Below, one piece after another: positions 18,669 through 28,328 of a stretch of DNA of 37,841 bases; position 1 is the first letter of the stretch, and each line of letters opens with the position of its first letter. The stretch covers positions 1 to 37,841 of the forward strand of contig JAJFJJ010000105.1 of the NCBI GenBank assembly GCA_021774195.1, read 5' to 3'. The DNA is from Nitrosomonas sp. Its GTDB lineage: Bacteria; Pseudomonadota; Gammaproteobacteria; Burkholderiales; Nitrosomonadaceae. The notes under the pieces were generated by a model that was not told the DNA's origin, did not search any database, and saw only the letters and a list, made by a program, of their open reading frames with translations. A program made the position numbers and the translations under genes.

Positions 18669-21600
18669 GCATATTAAAAGACATCGAGTTGATCCAGATG
18701 CGCTGGGTTTTGATAACCTGCGTAAAGAAGGAATTAATTATGTTCAGGAACTATGTGGTGAAACCTGGACTGATTACAATATTCATGATCCTGGCGTTAC
18801 AATTCTGGAACAACTCTGTTATGGGTTGACCGATCTTTCTTATCGATCCGGATTTGATGTGCCGGATTATTTAACCAATCAGGACGGTGCTATTGACTAT
18901 CAACGGCATGGTCTATTATCACCGCAAGACATTCTTCCAAGCGCTCCGGTTACAGGAACCGATTATGAAAAGATCCTCTATGATGCGATACCAGAGATTG
19001 CTAATATTTGGTTCATTCCGGTTGAAAAAAATCGAGCGTCACCATCGGCGTTATACACAATCTTTGTAAAGGTTGATACTGATTTACAGCAAATAGCAGA
19101 TGACACATCTAGATTGAACGAGTTTTTGGGTAACGTACCCGACCGGTTGGTTGAATTGATGCATCATTTGAGTCAAATACGGATGTTTATTGACCAAGTT
19201 GGTCACAAATTGGATACCAATCTCACTGTATTACAATCCGATCTCTCTAAATTTGATGACGATGCATTTAAAAATGCTGGTAATAACCTAGTTGAACAAG
19301 GCCGTCGAGTTTTGTTTTTGTTAGATGCCAGTTTATGTCATATCGACGGCATACTCGATAAATTTCGAGATATTAGGTTAAGCATGTTGAGTCTACAACA
19401 GATGCCAAATTGGCTATCTGCACTTGACGTGGAAATGACTAGACTTGAAGAAGTGTTGGTGAAAACGCCACTGATGAAGCAATTTGAACAGGTTGCTGCA
19501 CAATTGCCAATCACGCTAATAGACTTGGGAGAACTGATAGCCATACTCAACCGACAATTAGCCGAGCTGAAGTCACCGCTTGTCAGACTTGAATCTGTTT
19601 TGGATAGTTTGGGTCAACCCTTATCCAAGGTTATTGACGAAATAAAATTGTCAGGTGAAATTCCCGAACAAGTGGTTCGGCAGAAAAATGATGCTAAGGT
19701 TAAACAAAAAATTGTTTCTTTCTTTTGTCAGAACCGCAATCTCTGTGAAGACTTCCACAGTGTTCGGATTGTGCAATCCATTCCACACTTTTTGGTTGGA
19801 GAAATTGAGATTTTGTCTTCGCATAATCCAGCAAAGATTTATGCGGAAATTTTCTTTAAATCCATGCAACATATTTCATCCGGAATACAAATTGATCGGT
19901 ATGAACAAGCAACCAGTCGTATCAATGACTATGAACAGATTTTTACCGGGCCTCTGACAACGCGCGGGTTTATTGGCGATCATTTTTTTGAAGAGGTAAA
20001 AAACGCACTGAGTGTAGTTGATCTGATCACGCTGATTAGTCGTGTTGATGGTGTCAAGCAAATTTACAATCTGAGCTTGGTTGATCAAGAAGATCAACGC
20101 CATATGAGTGTTTCCTATAACCCTTCTAAAGGTCAGGTGCCTAGTTTATGTTTTCCCGAATCGGTTAACCCGACACAGATACTCCATTTAAGGTTTCCGC
20201 AAGATACGCAACCCAAGGTTCTATCTGGTTCTTTGCATTCTGCATCTGTTGCAATGGATGGAATTGATGAATTGTTGAGAGAAGCCAAGCTTGAACTGAA
20301 TAAATTAATCTTTGAATACCATGCGTTCAGAAGTAATCGGCCATCGTTGGGAAAGTTTATTCAATTGCCTAAGGGGCAACAGCGAGAATTACAACATTAT
20401 TATTCTATCCAAAATCATTTTCCTGCGATTTATGGCATCAATCAATACGGGATTCCTCGCTCTAAACCGGATCATATAAAAGCCAAAGCAAAGCAATTAA
20501 AAGCCTATCTATTTCCTTATGAACAATTGATGGCCAATTATTTAAAAAATCTTGATGAGATTCCACGGTTGTTTTCTTTGGATAGAGAGTTAAAGCAATC
20601 GTATTTTTCACAGTATCTATCAAATACTAATATTCCTGGTATTGAGGAATTTTATACTGCCGATCAGTCAAAAATTGAGTCATTGATGTCTGAAATCGTT
20701 GCTCGCTATGATGATCACGAAGATCGAAGGAGCCGGGTGTTAGACACTATGTTGGCGATTTATGGCGAGCAATTTCAACAGCAATCATTACGACGTTTTA
20801 ATCATTACCGAAAAACAGATACGAACGAATGGGTGATTGAAAACAAAATTAATTTTTTAAAGTGCATTAAGGAGATCAGTCAGGATAGAGCAAAAGGTTT
20901 TGATTATTTATCGCCTTCATTTAATTCTAGTCGATTGACAAGTACTCAGAATGTTACTGGGCTGCATAAAAAACTTGCTGTTTTATTGGGTCTTTATCAA
21001 TATGATTGTGGACAGCTCATTACGCAAGGAATAATCAAAAGGAACAGCTTTGTTTTGCCTGATAAAGTTTTTGCGAAAAAAATAGCGCCACTAGTCAAAG
21101 CGCAGCAAAGTGAAGAAATACCACCTTTTGAAAGTTTCAGTGATCATAAAGTGATTGATATTCCGTCCGAGTTGCCGGGTTTTAGCCATACTATGTTTAA
21201 ACATGGCATCGCACTGAAAAACTATCGGATTGTGCGTTCAGACCAGGAGGCCACGGTTTGTTTCAGCGCACCGCAAGAGGGAGTGCTCTGGCCTTTAGTG
21301 AGTAAAAATAGTTTTGAAGAAGCTGTTTCCTATGCACAGCAATTTTGTCAGATTGTCACTCGACTTAATATGGAGTGTGAAAGTTTTCATATTATTGAAC
21401 ATCTTTTACTGCGCCCTAGAGGCTGTGATGCATTTGAAAGTGTTTCATCGCAAGATGCTTTTTATGATTTCCGGGTGAGCGTTATTTTTCCATCCTGGAC
21501 TGCACGTTTCTCAGATCAAGCGTTTCGTAAATTTGCAGAAGAAACCGTACAGAAGAGTTTTCCCGCACATGTTTTTCCCGATTTCTATTGGTTAGATTTT

Positions 21601-21771
21601 ATCTATATGCAAGATTTTGAGCAGCGCTATTGTTCCTGGTTGAAATTAATGCAAACCCTTAATCAAGAGAACAAGAAAGATTTTTATCAGAAACTGGATC
21701 TGGCATCTGAAAAGATCATATCTTTCTTGTTAAGAAACAGGAAAGAGAGTGGATGTAAACGCTGGATTTAA
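18655..21771 (+). CDS. Second large baseplate protein (Afp12/Pvc12-like)
   Basis: Start taken as ATG 18655 (MSKSEHIKRHRVDPDALGFDNLRKEGINYVQELCGETWTDYNIHDPGVTILEQLCYGLTDLSYRSGF). The WTDYN-HDPGVTILEQL motif is characteristic of this eCIS protein. Confidence 0.85.
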   Translation: MSKSEHIKRHRVDPDALGFDNLRKEGINYVQELCGETWTDYNIHDPGVTILEQLCYGLTDLSYRSGFDVPDYLTNQDGAIDYQRHGLLSPQDILPSAPVTGTDYEKILYDAIPEIANIWFIPVEKNRASPSALYTIFVKVDTDLQQIADDTSRLNEFLGNVPDRLVELMHHLSQIRMFIDQVGHKLDTNLTVLQSDLSKFDDDAFKNAGNNLVEQGRRVLFLLDASLCHIDGILDKFRDIRLSMLSLQQMPNWLSALDVEMTRLEEVLVKTPLMKQFEQVAAQLPITLIDLGELIAILNRQLAELKSPLVRLESVLDSLGQPLSKVIDEIKLSGEIPEQVVRQKNDAKVKQKIVSFFCQNRNLCEDFHSVRIVQSIPHFLVGEIEILSSHNPAKIYAEIFFKSMQHISSGIQIDRYEQATSRINDYEQIFTGPLTTRGFIGDHFFEEVKNALSVVDLITLISRVDGVKQIYNLSLVDQEDQRHMSVSYNPSKGQVPSLCFPESVNPTQILHLRFPQDTQPKVLSGSLHSASVAMDGIDELLREAKLELNKLIFEYHAFRSNRPSLGKFIQLPKGQQRELQHYYSIQNHFPAIYGINQYGIPRSKPDHIKAKAKQLKAYLFPYEQLMANYLKNLDEIPRLFSLDRELKQSYFSQYLSNTNIPGIEEFYTADQSKIESLMSEIVARYDDHEDRRSRVLDTMLAIYGEQFQQQSLRRFNHYRKTDTNEWVIENKINFLKCIKEISQDRAKGFDYLSPSFNSSRLTSTQNVTGLHKKLAVLLGLYQYDCGQLITQGIIKRNSFVLPDKVFAKKIAPLVKAQQSEEIPPFESFSDHKVIDIPSELPGFSHTMFKHGIALKNYRIVRSDQEATVCFSAPQEGVLWPLVSKNSFEEAVSYAQQFCQIVTRLNMECESFHIIEHLLLRPRGCDAFESVSSQDAFYDFRVSVIFPSWTARFSDQAFRKFAEETVQKSFPAHVFPDFYWLDFIYMQDFEQRYCSWLKLMQTLNQENKKDFYQKLDLASEKIISFLLRNRKESGCKRWI

Positions 21772-21775
21772 TGAT

Positions 21776-24700
21776 ATGGCGACAGTACATATTATTGATC
21801 AAGTGGTATTTGATTTTTCGTTTGATTCATTAGCAATTGCAAATCAGCATGAGGCTGAAATGCGTATCTGGTTGACTGAACAACTGCTCCCGATAGTGGA
21901 TTCAATCTTAACAACCCACGATGATACTGAAACAGTTTTACGCTTTGACAACATTGTATTGGATCTGGGCGACATACCGAGTGATGATTGTTATGCTGGA
22001 ATTATTCAAAAAGTCAGTGAGCAGCTGACTAAACAGTTAAGGCAAAACCACGAGAATCACCGGTCTGAACATTCAGCTTCAGTTAATGGTAATGATGCGC
22101 CTTTAGCATTCCAACAGGTAAAGTCGGCCCAGATTATGCTGGAGCGATTAAAAAATTTTCTGCTGACTGGTCAGATGGCATGGCATGTTGATACTCGTGA
22201 GAATGCTGCACATGAACAGATATTGGCTGATAGTATTCGACAAGACAGCCATGCATTGGCGCGATTGCTGAAACAGTCTTCTCCGGCAACCCGGAATACC
22301 TTGATCAGGCGGTTAGTCAAACAGTTTTCTCAGCAATCTTTAGAACAATTGTTAACCCGGTTGGCACCGAATTCAAAGGCGTTGGTTTTGGATTTAATCA
22401 TTGTGATGCAAGCTGTGATTGGAAGAGAATCTAACAATGTCACTCAGCCAGAAGAAACACATCATTGGTTATGGATGTTAATTTTAGAGACACTGTCGAG
22501 TGACGCACAGGGATCAGATAATGCATCCAATGTAATAAAAGAGATTTTTGCTAGAATCATGCTATTGCAAGCTCGAATTCCTGAGTTGGAAACGGACAAA
22601 GTAATACAGACAGCGATTGATTTAACCATAGTAAACAAAATTTCTCCCGCTTTATCCAGAGTCCTGTTAAAAATAACAGGGCGCAGTGATGACCGTTTAG
22701 TCCTTGAAGATGCGGGCAGGGATAGTAGGGCTACACCGACATCAGATGTACCCGTGCCTGAACAATCCGTACATGATAACTCGTCATCACCCGGCATTTC
22801 TGACCGAAATAATTTACAACCGCATACTGTCAACACGATACTTGAAAAGCGGGTGTTGTCAGCTTTAATCAAAGCTGACATCTCTGGAGTGGATGCCAAA
22901 CGATTGCAAGTCGGTTCAGCGGATGAAATTCGCCAGTATTTGTTGACTGTCGGTGAATCGACTGAAACCTTGACGCAATTGGTTACCAAACTGCCAGAGC
23001 GTGTGCTGCTTGATCTGGTTTTTCTGTATTCGCCACAAGCAGCTGCATTAATTGAACAATTGTTGGCGCAATCGAATTTATTATTTGAGGTAAGTGCGGC
23101 AACAAGATCAGATGCTGTAACGGCAAGTGATGAAGAAGCCTGGCAGCAGCAATTATGGTTGGCCGGTTTGGCGTATTTGATGAACAAGCAGAATACACGC
23201 TTTGACCCTGTCGGTTTTATTCAAGCGCTGACGCAACATTTTGCGCCGACACCGGATACGATAGAAATCATACAAGGGTGGCATCAAGCCCTTGAGCAAA
23301 CGAAGCATTATGGCGTGCTGCAAAATACATTGCAGGGTATATTGCAAGGTAGGGCAGTTGATTTTGAGTTGTTTGCATCTCAAAGCAAACAGACGGTTGA
23401 TAATAAAACTGAACAACATTCATCAATGACAGCAGTCCATCAGCGAGTGATGCAAGCGTTAGTTAAAGCCAACATCTCTGCTGGTGTGGATGCCAAACGA
23501 TTGCAAACCGGCTCAGCGGATGAAATAAGCCAATATTTATTGAAGATCGGTGAATCCACTGAAACCTTGGTGCAATTGGTTGTCAAGTTGCCGGAACGCA
23601 TACTGCTAGATCTGGCTTTTTTGATGTCGCCACAAGCGGCGGCACTGATTGAACAGTTGCTGGTGCAATCGAGCTTGTTAAGTGATGCAATTGCGGAAAA
23701 TAGCAGCGCGACAGATACTGAAATGACTTGGCAGCAGCAACTATGGTTGGCCAGTTTGTCGTATTTGATGAGTCAGCAGAAAAGATCCTTTGATCCTGCT
23801 GATTTTATTCAAGCACTGGCACAGCATTTTGCGCCAACAAGGGATGTGACAGAAGTCATACAAAGATGGCATCAAGCCCTTGCACAAACACAACGTCACG
23901 GCACGTTACAAAAACTGCTACAAACGTTGCTGACCCGGCAAGACCAACCGCAACCGCAACCGCAACCGCAACCGGTTGCCGAAGAGCAGACAGTCATTCA
24001 TGGTAGCCCAAGCTATCAGCAACTCTATCGGCGTTTGATTGAACCGACTGATATGCTTGAAAAGTGTGATTTGTTGGCGCTTATCAAAACGCTGGAAACG
24101 GAACACCCAGAAGAATTGCGACAGATTTTTGTGATGTTGCACCATAACCCGCAACTGATATCGATAGCGAATCTGAAAAGAACGGAATTGCAACCTTTAA
24201 TCAACGCACTAATCGCCCTAGAAATACCGGGTATTGAGCGCGATCAGCAGGATATGATTCAAGCAATTAATCACCAGGCAGTCCATGCAAAAGACCAAAC
24301 GGTTTATTATCAGTGTGTGTTACATGCCATGCTGCAAGGTGATGTGGTTGATTTAGAAGCCTATGCCTCCCAGAGCAAACGAACTGCTGTTGAAGAAACT
24401 ACACGATCCTCATTATTGACAGCAACCCATCAACGTGTGATGCAGGCGTTAGTTAAAGCGAATGTTGCCAGTGTGGATGCTAAACGATTGCAAACCGGCT
24501 CAGCGGATGAAATTCGCCAGTATTTATTGACTGTCGGTGAATCCACTGAGATTTTGTCACAATTGGTTGCCAAGTTGCCGGAACGCATATTGCTTGATCT
24601 GGCTTTTCTAATGTCGCCACAAGCGGCGGCATTGATTGAGCAGTTACTAGCGCAATCGGACGTGTTAAGCGTTGCAATTGCAGCAAGTAACAGCGCGCTA

Positions 24701-26971
24701 AATGTTGAGACGGCCTGGCAGCAACAATTGTGGTTGGCAAGCTTGGTGGTTTTGATAAATCAGCAGAAAAGACCCTTTGATCCTGCTGATTTTATTCAAG
24801 CACTGGCACAGCATTTTGCGCCCACATCGGAAGCGACAGAAATCATACAAAGTTGGCATCAAGCGCTTGAACAAACGCAACGTCACGGCACGTTACAAAA
24901 ACTGCTGCAAACCTTGCTGACCCGGCAAAACCGACCGCAGCCGGTTGCTGAAGAACAGTCATTCATTCATGGTAACCCAAGCTATCAGCAACTCTATCGG
25001 CGTTTGATTGACCCGACAGAAACGCTTGAAAAGTGTGATTTGTCGGCGTTAATTAAAACGCTGGAAACTGAACAACCTAATGAATTGCGACAGATTTTTG
25101 CAACGCTGCGTCATAACCCGCAACTGATATCGACAGCGAATCTGAAAAGAACGGAATTACAACCTTTAATCAACACGCTAATCGCACTAGAAATACCGGG
25201 TGTCGAGCGCGAGCAACGGGACATGATTCAAGCGATTGACCAACAGGCAGTCCTTGCAGAAGACCAGACGGTTTATTATCAGCGGGTGTTACTTGCCATG
25301 CTGCAAGAAGAGGCGGTTGATTTAGAAGCATTTGCCTCTCAAAGTAAACGAATGGCTGATAATAAATCCACAGAATATTCTTCAGTGACAGCAACTTATC
25401 AGCGTGTGATGCAGGCGTTAGTTAAAGCCAACATCTCTGGTTTGGATGCCAAACGATTGCAAACCGGTTCTGCGGAAACAATTCACCAGCATTTATTAAC
25501 TATTGGTGAATCGACTGAAATCTTGGCGCAATTGGTCGCCAAGTTGCCGGAACGGTTATTGCTTGATCTGGTTTTTCTGATGTCGCCACAAGCGGCTGCA
25601 TTGATTGAGCAGTTATTGGCGCAATCGAATTTATTATTTGAGGCAAGTGCGGCAACAATATCAGATGCCGCAACAGCACGTGATGAAGAAGCCTGGCAGC
25701 AACAATTGTGGTTGGTAAGCTTGACGGTTTTAATGAAGCCACATGAAAAGCCTTTCGATCCTGCTGGTTTTATCAAAGCATTAGCGCAACATTTCGCGCC
25801 AACATCGGAAGCGATAGAAGTCATACAAAGTTGGTATCAAGCCCTTCTACTAACACAACAGCATGGCACGTTACAAATACTGCTGCAAACGTTGCTGACC
25901 CAGCAAGATAAGCTACAACTGGTAATTGATGAACAGACAGCCATCTATGACAGCCCAGGCTATCAGCAACTTTATCGGCGTTTGATTGATCCGACAGACA
26001 CACTTGAAAAGAGTGATTTGTCGGTGCTGATTAAAACGCTGGAAAGCGAATATCCAGACGAACTGCATAATATTTTTGATACCTTGCGTCATCGTTCCCA
26101 CTTATTGTCTGCTGCGAAATTACCGGCAGCGGCACTACAAAGTTTAATTGCTGCATTCATTGAGCTGGATAAAAAAGGTAGCGAAAACAATCACTATCCG
26201 ATGCATCAGGCGATTAATGAGCAGGCGTTACATGCTCATAATCAGGCGGTTTATTATCAAAGCGTGCTGTCCGCGTTATTACAAGATGAAGTGGTTGATC
26301 TAGAACTATTCGCGGCGAATAATGCCACTCAATTATCATCAATACGAGAGCCTGTCTCATCTGCTGATGAAAAACCCGATTTTGCGCAAGAAAATGCTGT
26401 GCCAACCAGCAAGCCATTATCGATCATTCGAGATGATGAGTTGGGTTTGGCCCCGGTGTCGGATGTTACTGAAGAAATTTATATTCATAATGCCGGTCAG
26501 GTGCTTGCCGCCCCTTATTTGCCACGGTTATTCGACATGTTGGGGTTGGTTGAAGAGGGTGCGTTTATTGATCGGCGGGCTGCCGAGCGGGCGGTTCATT
26601 TGTTGCAATTCATGGTTAATGAGCAAACGCAATCGCCAGAATATCAGTTGCCACTCAATAAAATATTGTGTGGCATCACAACCGGCGTCCCTATTTGCAA
26701 AGGGATTGAAATCAGTGACCAGGAGCGGGAGACTGTCGAGCAATTGATTCAAGGCATGATCCAAAATTGGAAAACCATTGGTAATACATCAATGAGTGGT
26801 TTACGGGAAACCTTTTTACAGCGTGACGGTGTGTTGCATCTGAAAGAAGGAATGTGGTTTTTGACCATTGAGCCAGGGACTTTCGATATGCTGCTAGATG
26901 GATTGCCGTGGAGTTTTTCAGTCATCAAACATGTTTGGATGGACCGTGCCATTCAAGTGACATGGCGTTAG
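21776..26971 (+). CDS. eCIS tape-measure protein (Afp14/Pvc14-like), repeat-expanded
   Basis: Start taken as ATG 21776. MATVHIIDQVVFDFSFDSLAIANQHEAEMRIWLTEQLLPIVDSIL is a typical eCIS tape-measure N-terminus; position between baseplate and AAA+ gene also fits. Confidence 0.88.
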   Translation: MATVHIIDQVVFDFSFDSLAIANQHEAEMRIWLTEQLLPIVDSILTTHDDTETVLRFDNIVLDLGDIPSDDCYAGIIQKVSEQLTKQLRQNHENHRSEHSASVNGNDAPLAFQQVKSAQIMLERLKNFLLTGQMAWHVDTRENAAHEQILADSIRQDSHALARLLKQSSPATRNTLIRRLVKQFSQQSLEQLLTRLAPNSKALVLDLIIVMQAVIGRESNNVTQPEETHHWLWMLILETLSSDAQGSDNASNVIKEIFARIMLLQARIPELETDKVIQTAIDLTIVNKISPALSRVLLKITGRSDDRLVLEDAGRDSRATPTSDVPVPEQSVHDNSSSPGISDRNNLQPHTVNTILEKRVLSALIKADISGVDAKRLQVGSADEIRQYLLTVGESTETLTQLVTKLPERVLLDLVFLYSPQAAALIEQLLAQSNLLFEVSAATRSDAVTASDEEAWQQQLWLAGLAYLMNKQNTRFDPVGFIQALTQHFAPTPDTIEIIQGWHQALEQTKHYGVLQNTLQGILQGRAVDFELFASQSKQTVDNKTEQHSSMTAVHQRVMQALVKANISAGVDAKRLQTGSADEISQYLLKIGESTETLVQLVVKLPERILLDLAFLMSPQAAALIEQLLVQSSLLSDAIAENSSATDTEMTWQQQLWLASLSYLMSQQKRSFDPADFIQALAQHFAPTRDVTEVIQRWHQALAQTQRHGTLQKLLQTLLTRQDQPQPQPQPQPVAEEQTVIHGSPSYQQLYRRLIEPTDMLEKCDLLALIKTLETEHPEELRQIFVMLHHNPQLISIANLKRTELQPLINALIALEIPGIERDQQDMIQAINHQAVHAKDQTVYYQCVLHAMLQGDVVDLEAYASQSKRTAVEETTRSSLLTATHQRVMQALVKANVASVDAKRLQTGSADEIRQYLLTVGESTEILSQLVAKLPERILLDLAFLMSPQAAALIEQLLAQSDVLSVAIAASNSALNVETAWQQQLWLASLVVLINQQKRPFDPADFIQALAQHFAPTSEATEIIQSWHQALEQTQRHGTLQKLLQTLLTRQNRPQPVAEEQSFIHGNPSYQQLYRRLIDPTETLEKCDLSALIKTLETEQPNELRQIFATLRHNPQLISTANLKRTELQPLINTLIALEIPGVEREQRDMIQAIDQQAVLAEDQTVYYQRVLLAMLQEEAVDLEAFASQSKRMADNKSTEYSSVTATYQRVMQALVKANISGLDAKRLQTGSAETIHQHLLTIGESTEILAQLVAKLPERLLLDLVFLMSPQAAALIEQLLAQSNLLFEASAATISDAATARDEEAWQQQLWLVSLTVLMKPHEKPFDPAGFIKALAQHFAPTSEAIEVIQSWYQALLLTQQHGTLQILLQTLLTQQDKLQLVIDEQTAIYDSPGYQQLYRRLIDPTDTLEKSDLSVLIKTLESEYPDELHNIFDTLRHRSHLLSAAKLPAAALQSLIAAFIELDKKGSENNHYPMHQAINEQALHAHNQAVYYQSVLSALLQDEVVDLELFAANNATQLSSIREPVSSADEKPDFAQENAVPTSKPLSIIRDDELGLAPVSDVTEEIYIHNAGQVLAAPYLPRLFDMLGLVEEGAFIDRRAAERAVHLLQFMVNEQTQSPEYQLPLNKILCGITTGVPICKGIEISDQERETVEQLIQGMIQNWKTIGNTSMSGLRETFLQRDGVLHLKEGMWFLTIEPGTFDMLLDGLPWSFSVIKHVWMDRAIQVTWR
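22841..26330 (+). repeat. Four-copy in-frame repeat array in tape-measure gene (one short, three full copies)
   Basis: Copies of [QR]V..AL[IV]KA[DN]..VDAKRLQ.GSADEI.QYLL..GEST begin at 22841, 23438, 24428, 25397 (spacings 597, 990, 969 bp). Confidence 0.9.
23945..23974 (+). repeat. (CAACCG)5 hexanucleotide microsatellite
   Basis: Read directly; encodes QPQPQPQPQP. Confidence 0.97.
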
Positions 26972-26978
26972 GGGGTAG

Positions 26979-28328
26979 ATGATGATAAGGATGGATGACA
27001 ATGCAGCGATTTTGGAACAGGAAATAAGTTGGTTCCAGAAAGTGCTGGCGGTACGGTTTGATATTTACTTTAATCGAGAAACGGCGATTGATGACATCCA
27101 ACAGATCAGCCCGCCGGATATTGGTTCGGATCAATCAGAGTATGCCCGTATTGTTACAGCCTACAAAATGGGGTTTGATGAACGTCTGGTGGTTATTTTG
27201 ACGCTACTGCCGCATCTGCAACCGCATGTGCTCGATACTTTTTTGCTGAATAATAAAGATACAGCGCGTGGGTATACTGAATTTGGTGGTTGGAAAGGTA
27301 AAAATCATAGTGGTTTTTTGCCAACGGGTGAAACGGCTGTTTTTATTTTGGCCGGTAGTGATCTGGCCAGGCGGTTTCAAGTCACGCGTCTATTTCATGC
27401 CGACCATTTTTTTTCCAAACAAGGTATTCTTAATATTGAGCATGCAGCCAATGGGGAGCCATTTTTAAGTGCCATGTTGATGATGACCGCCGAGTATCTT
27501 AACCAATTTACCATCGGTAAACGTGATAAGCCGGATTATGGGGTTAATTTTCCGGCGAAATTGATTACCACAACACTCGATTGGGACGACCTGGTTTTGA
27601 ATCCGGATGTGATGGAGGAAATAGATAATATCAATGCCTGGTTACAACATTCAGACACAATTCTAAAACAATGGGGTTTGGGTAAGCATATTAAGCCGGG
27701 TTATCGTGCTTTGTTTTATGGCCCGCCGGGTACCGGCAAAACTTTGACGGCCACGCTGATCGGTAAAACATTCGGCAATGATGTCTATCGAATTGATTTG
27801 TCGATGGTGGTGTCCAAATATATTGGGGAAACGGAAAAGAATCTGGCCAATGTTTTCGATCAGGCGATGAACAAAAATTGGATTCTGTTTTTTGACGAGG
27901 CCGATGCATTGTTCGGTAAAAGAACGCAAGCGAGTAACTCCAATGACCGCCATGCCAATCAAGAAATCTCTTATTTACTGCAACGGGTTGAAGATTATCC
28001 TGGGGTGGTGATTTTAGCCACTAACCTAAAAGGGAATATTGATGAAGCATTTGCGCGTCGCTTCCAAACTTCGGTACACTTTGCCATGCCAGATGCTGAT
28101 CAACGTTTGAAACTGTGGCAAGGAATGTTTTCAGGACGCAAACAATTATCAAAAAATGTTGATTTAGTAGCAATAGCAGAAAAGTTTGAGCTTTCAGGTG
28201 GTGCGATTACTAATGCGGTGCGGTATGCTGCGTTACGTGCCATTCGCATGAAACGCGATCAAATCATACAGGATGATTTGATCAAGGGCGTGACAAAAGA
28301 ATTGCTAAAAGAAGGGCGGACGCTGTGA
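26979..28328 (+). CDS. AAA+ ATPase (Afp15/Pvc15-like)
   Basis: Walker A GPPGTGKT, Walker B ILFFDEADALFGKR, sensor/Arg finger region LATNLKGNIDEAFARRFQ. Confidence 0.95.
   Translation: MMIRMDDNAAILEQEISWFQKVLAVRFDIYFNRETAIDDIQQISPPDIGSDQSEYARIVTAYKMGFDERLVVILTLLPHLQPHVLDTFLLNNKDTARGYTEFGGWKGKNHSGFLPTGETAVFILAGSDLARRFQVTRLFHADHFFSKQGILNIEHAANGEPFLSAMLMMTAEYLNQFTIGKRDKPDYGVNFPAKLITTTLDWDDLVLNPDVMEEIDNINAWLQHSDTILKQWGLGKHIKPGYRALFYGPPGTGKTLTATLIGKTFGNDVYRIDLSMVVSKYIGETEKNLANVFDQAMNKNWILFFDEADALFGKRTQASNSNDRHANQEISYLLQRVEDYPGVVILATNLKGNIDEAFARRFQTSVHFAMPDADQRLKLWQGMFSGRKQLSKNVDLVAIAEKFELSGGAITNAVRYAALRAIRMKRDQIIQDDLIKGVTKELLKEGRTL

Noticed and set aside
23945-23974. CRISPR-like repeat array
   Set aside because: Simple contiguous hexanucleotide repeat without spacers, within a coding frame. 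No CRISPR array was seen elsewhere.
22462-26952. Many antisense ORFs (60-241 aa) opposite the tape-measure gene, several similar to each other
   Set aside because: They mirror the sense-strand repeats, overlap a strong 1.7-kaa coding frame, and look like shadow ORFs.
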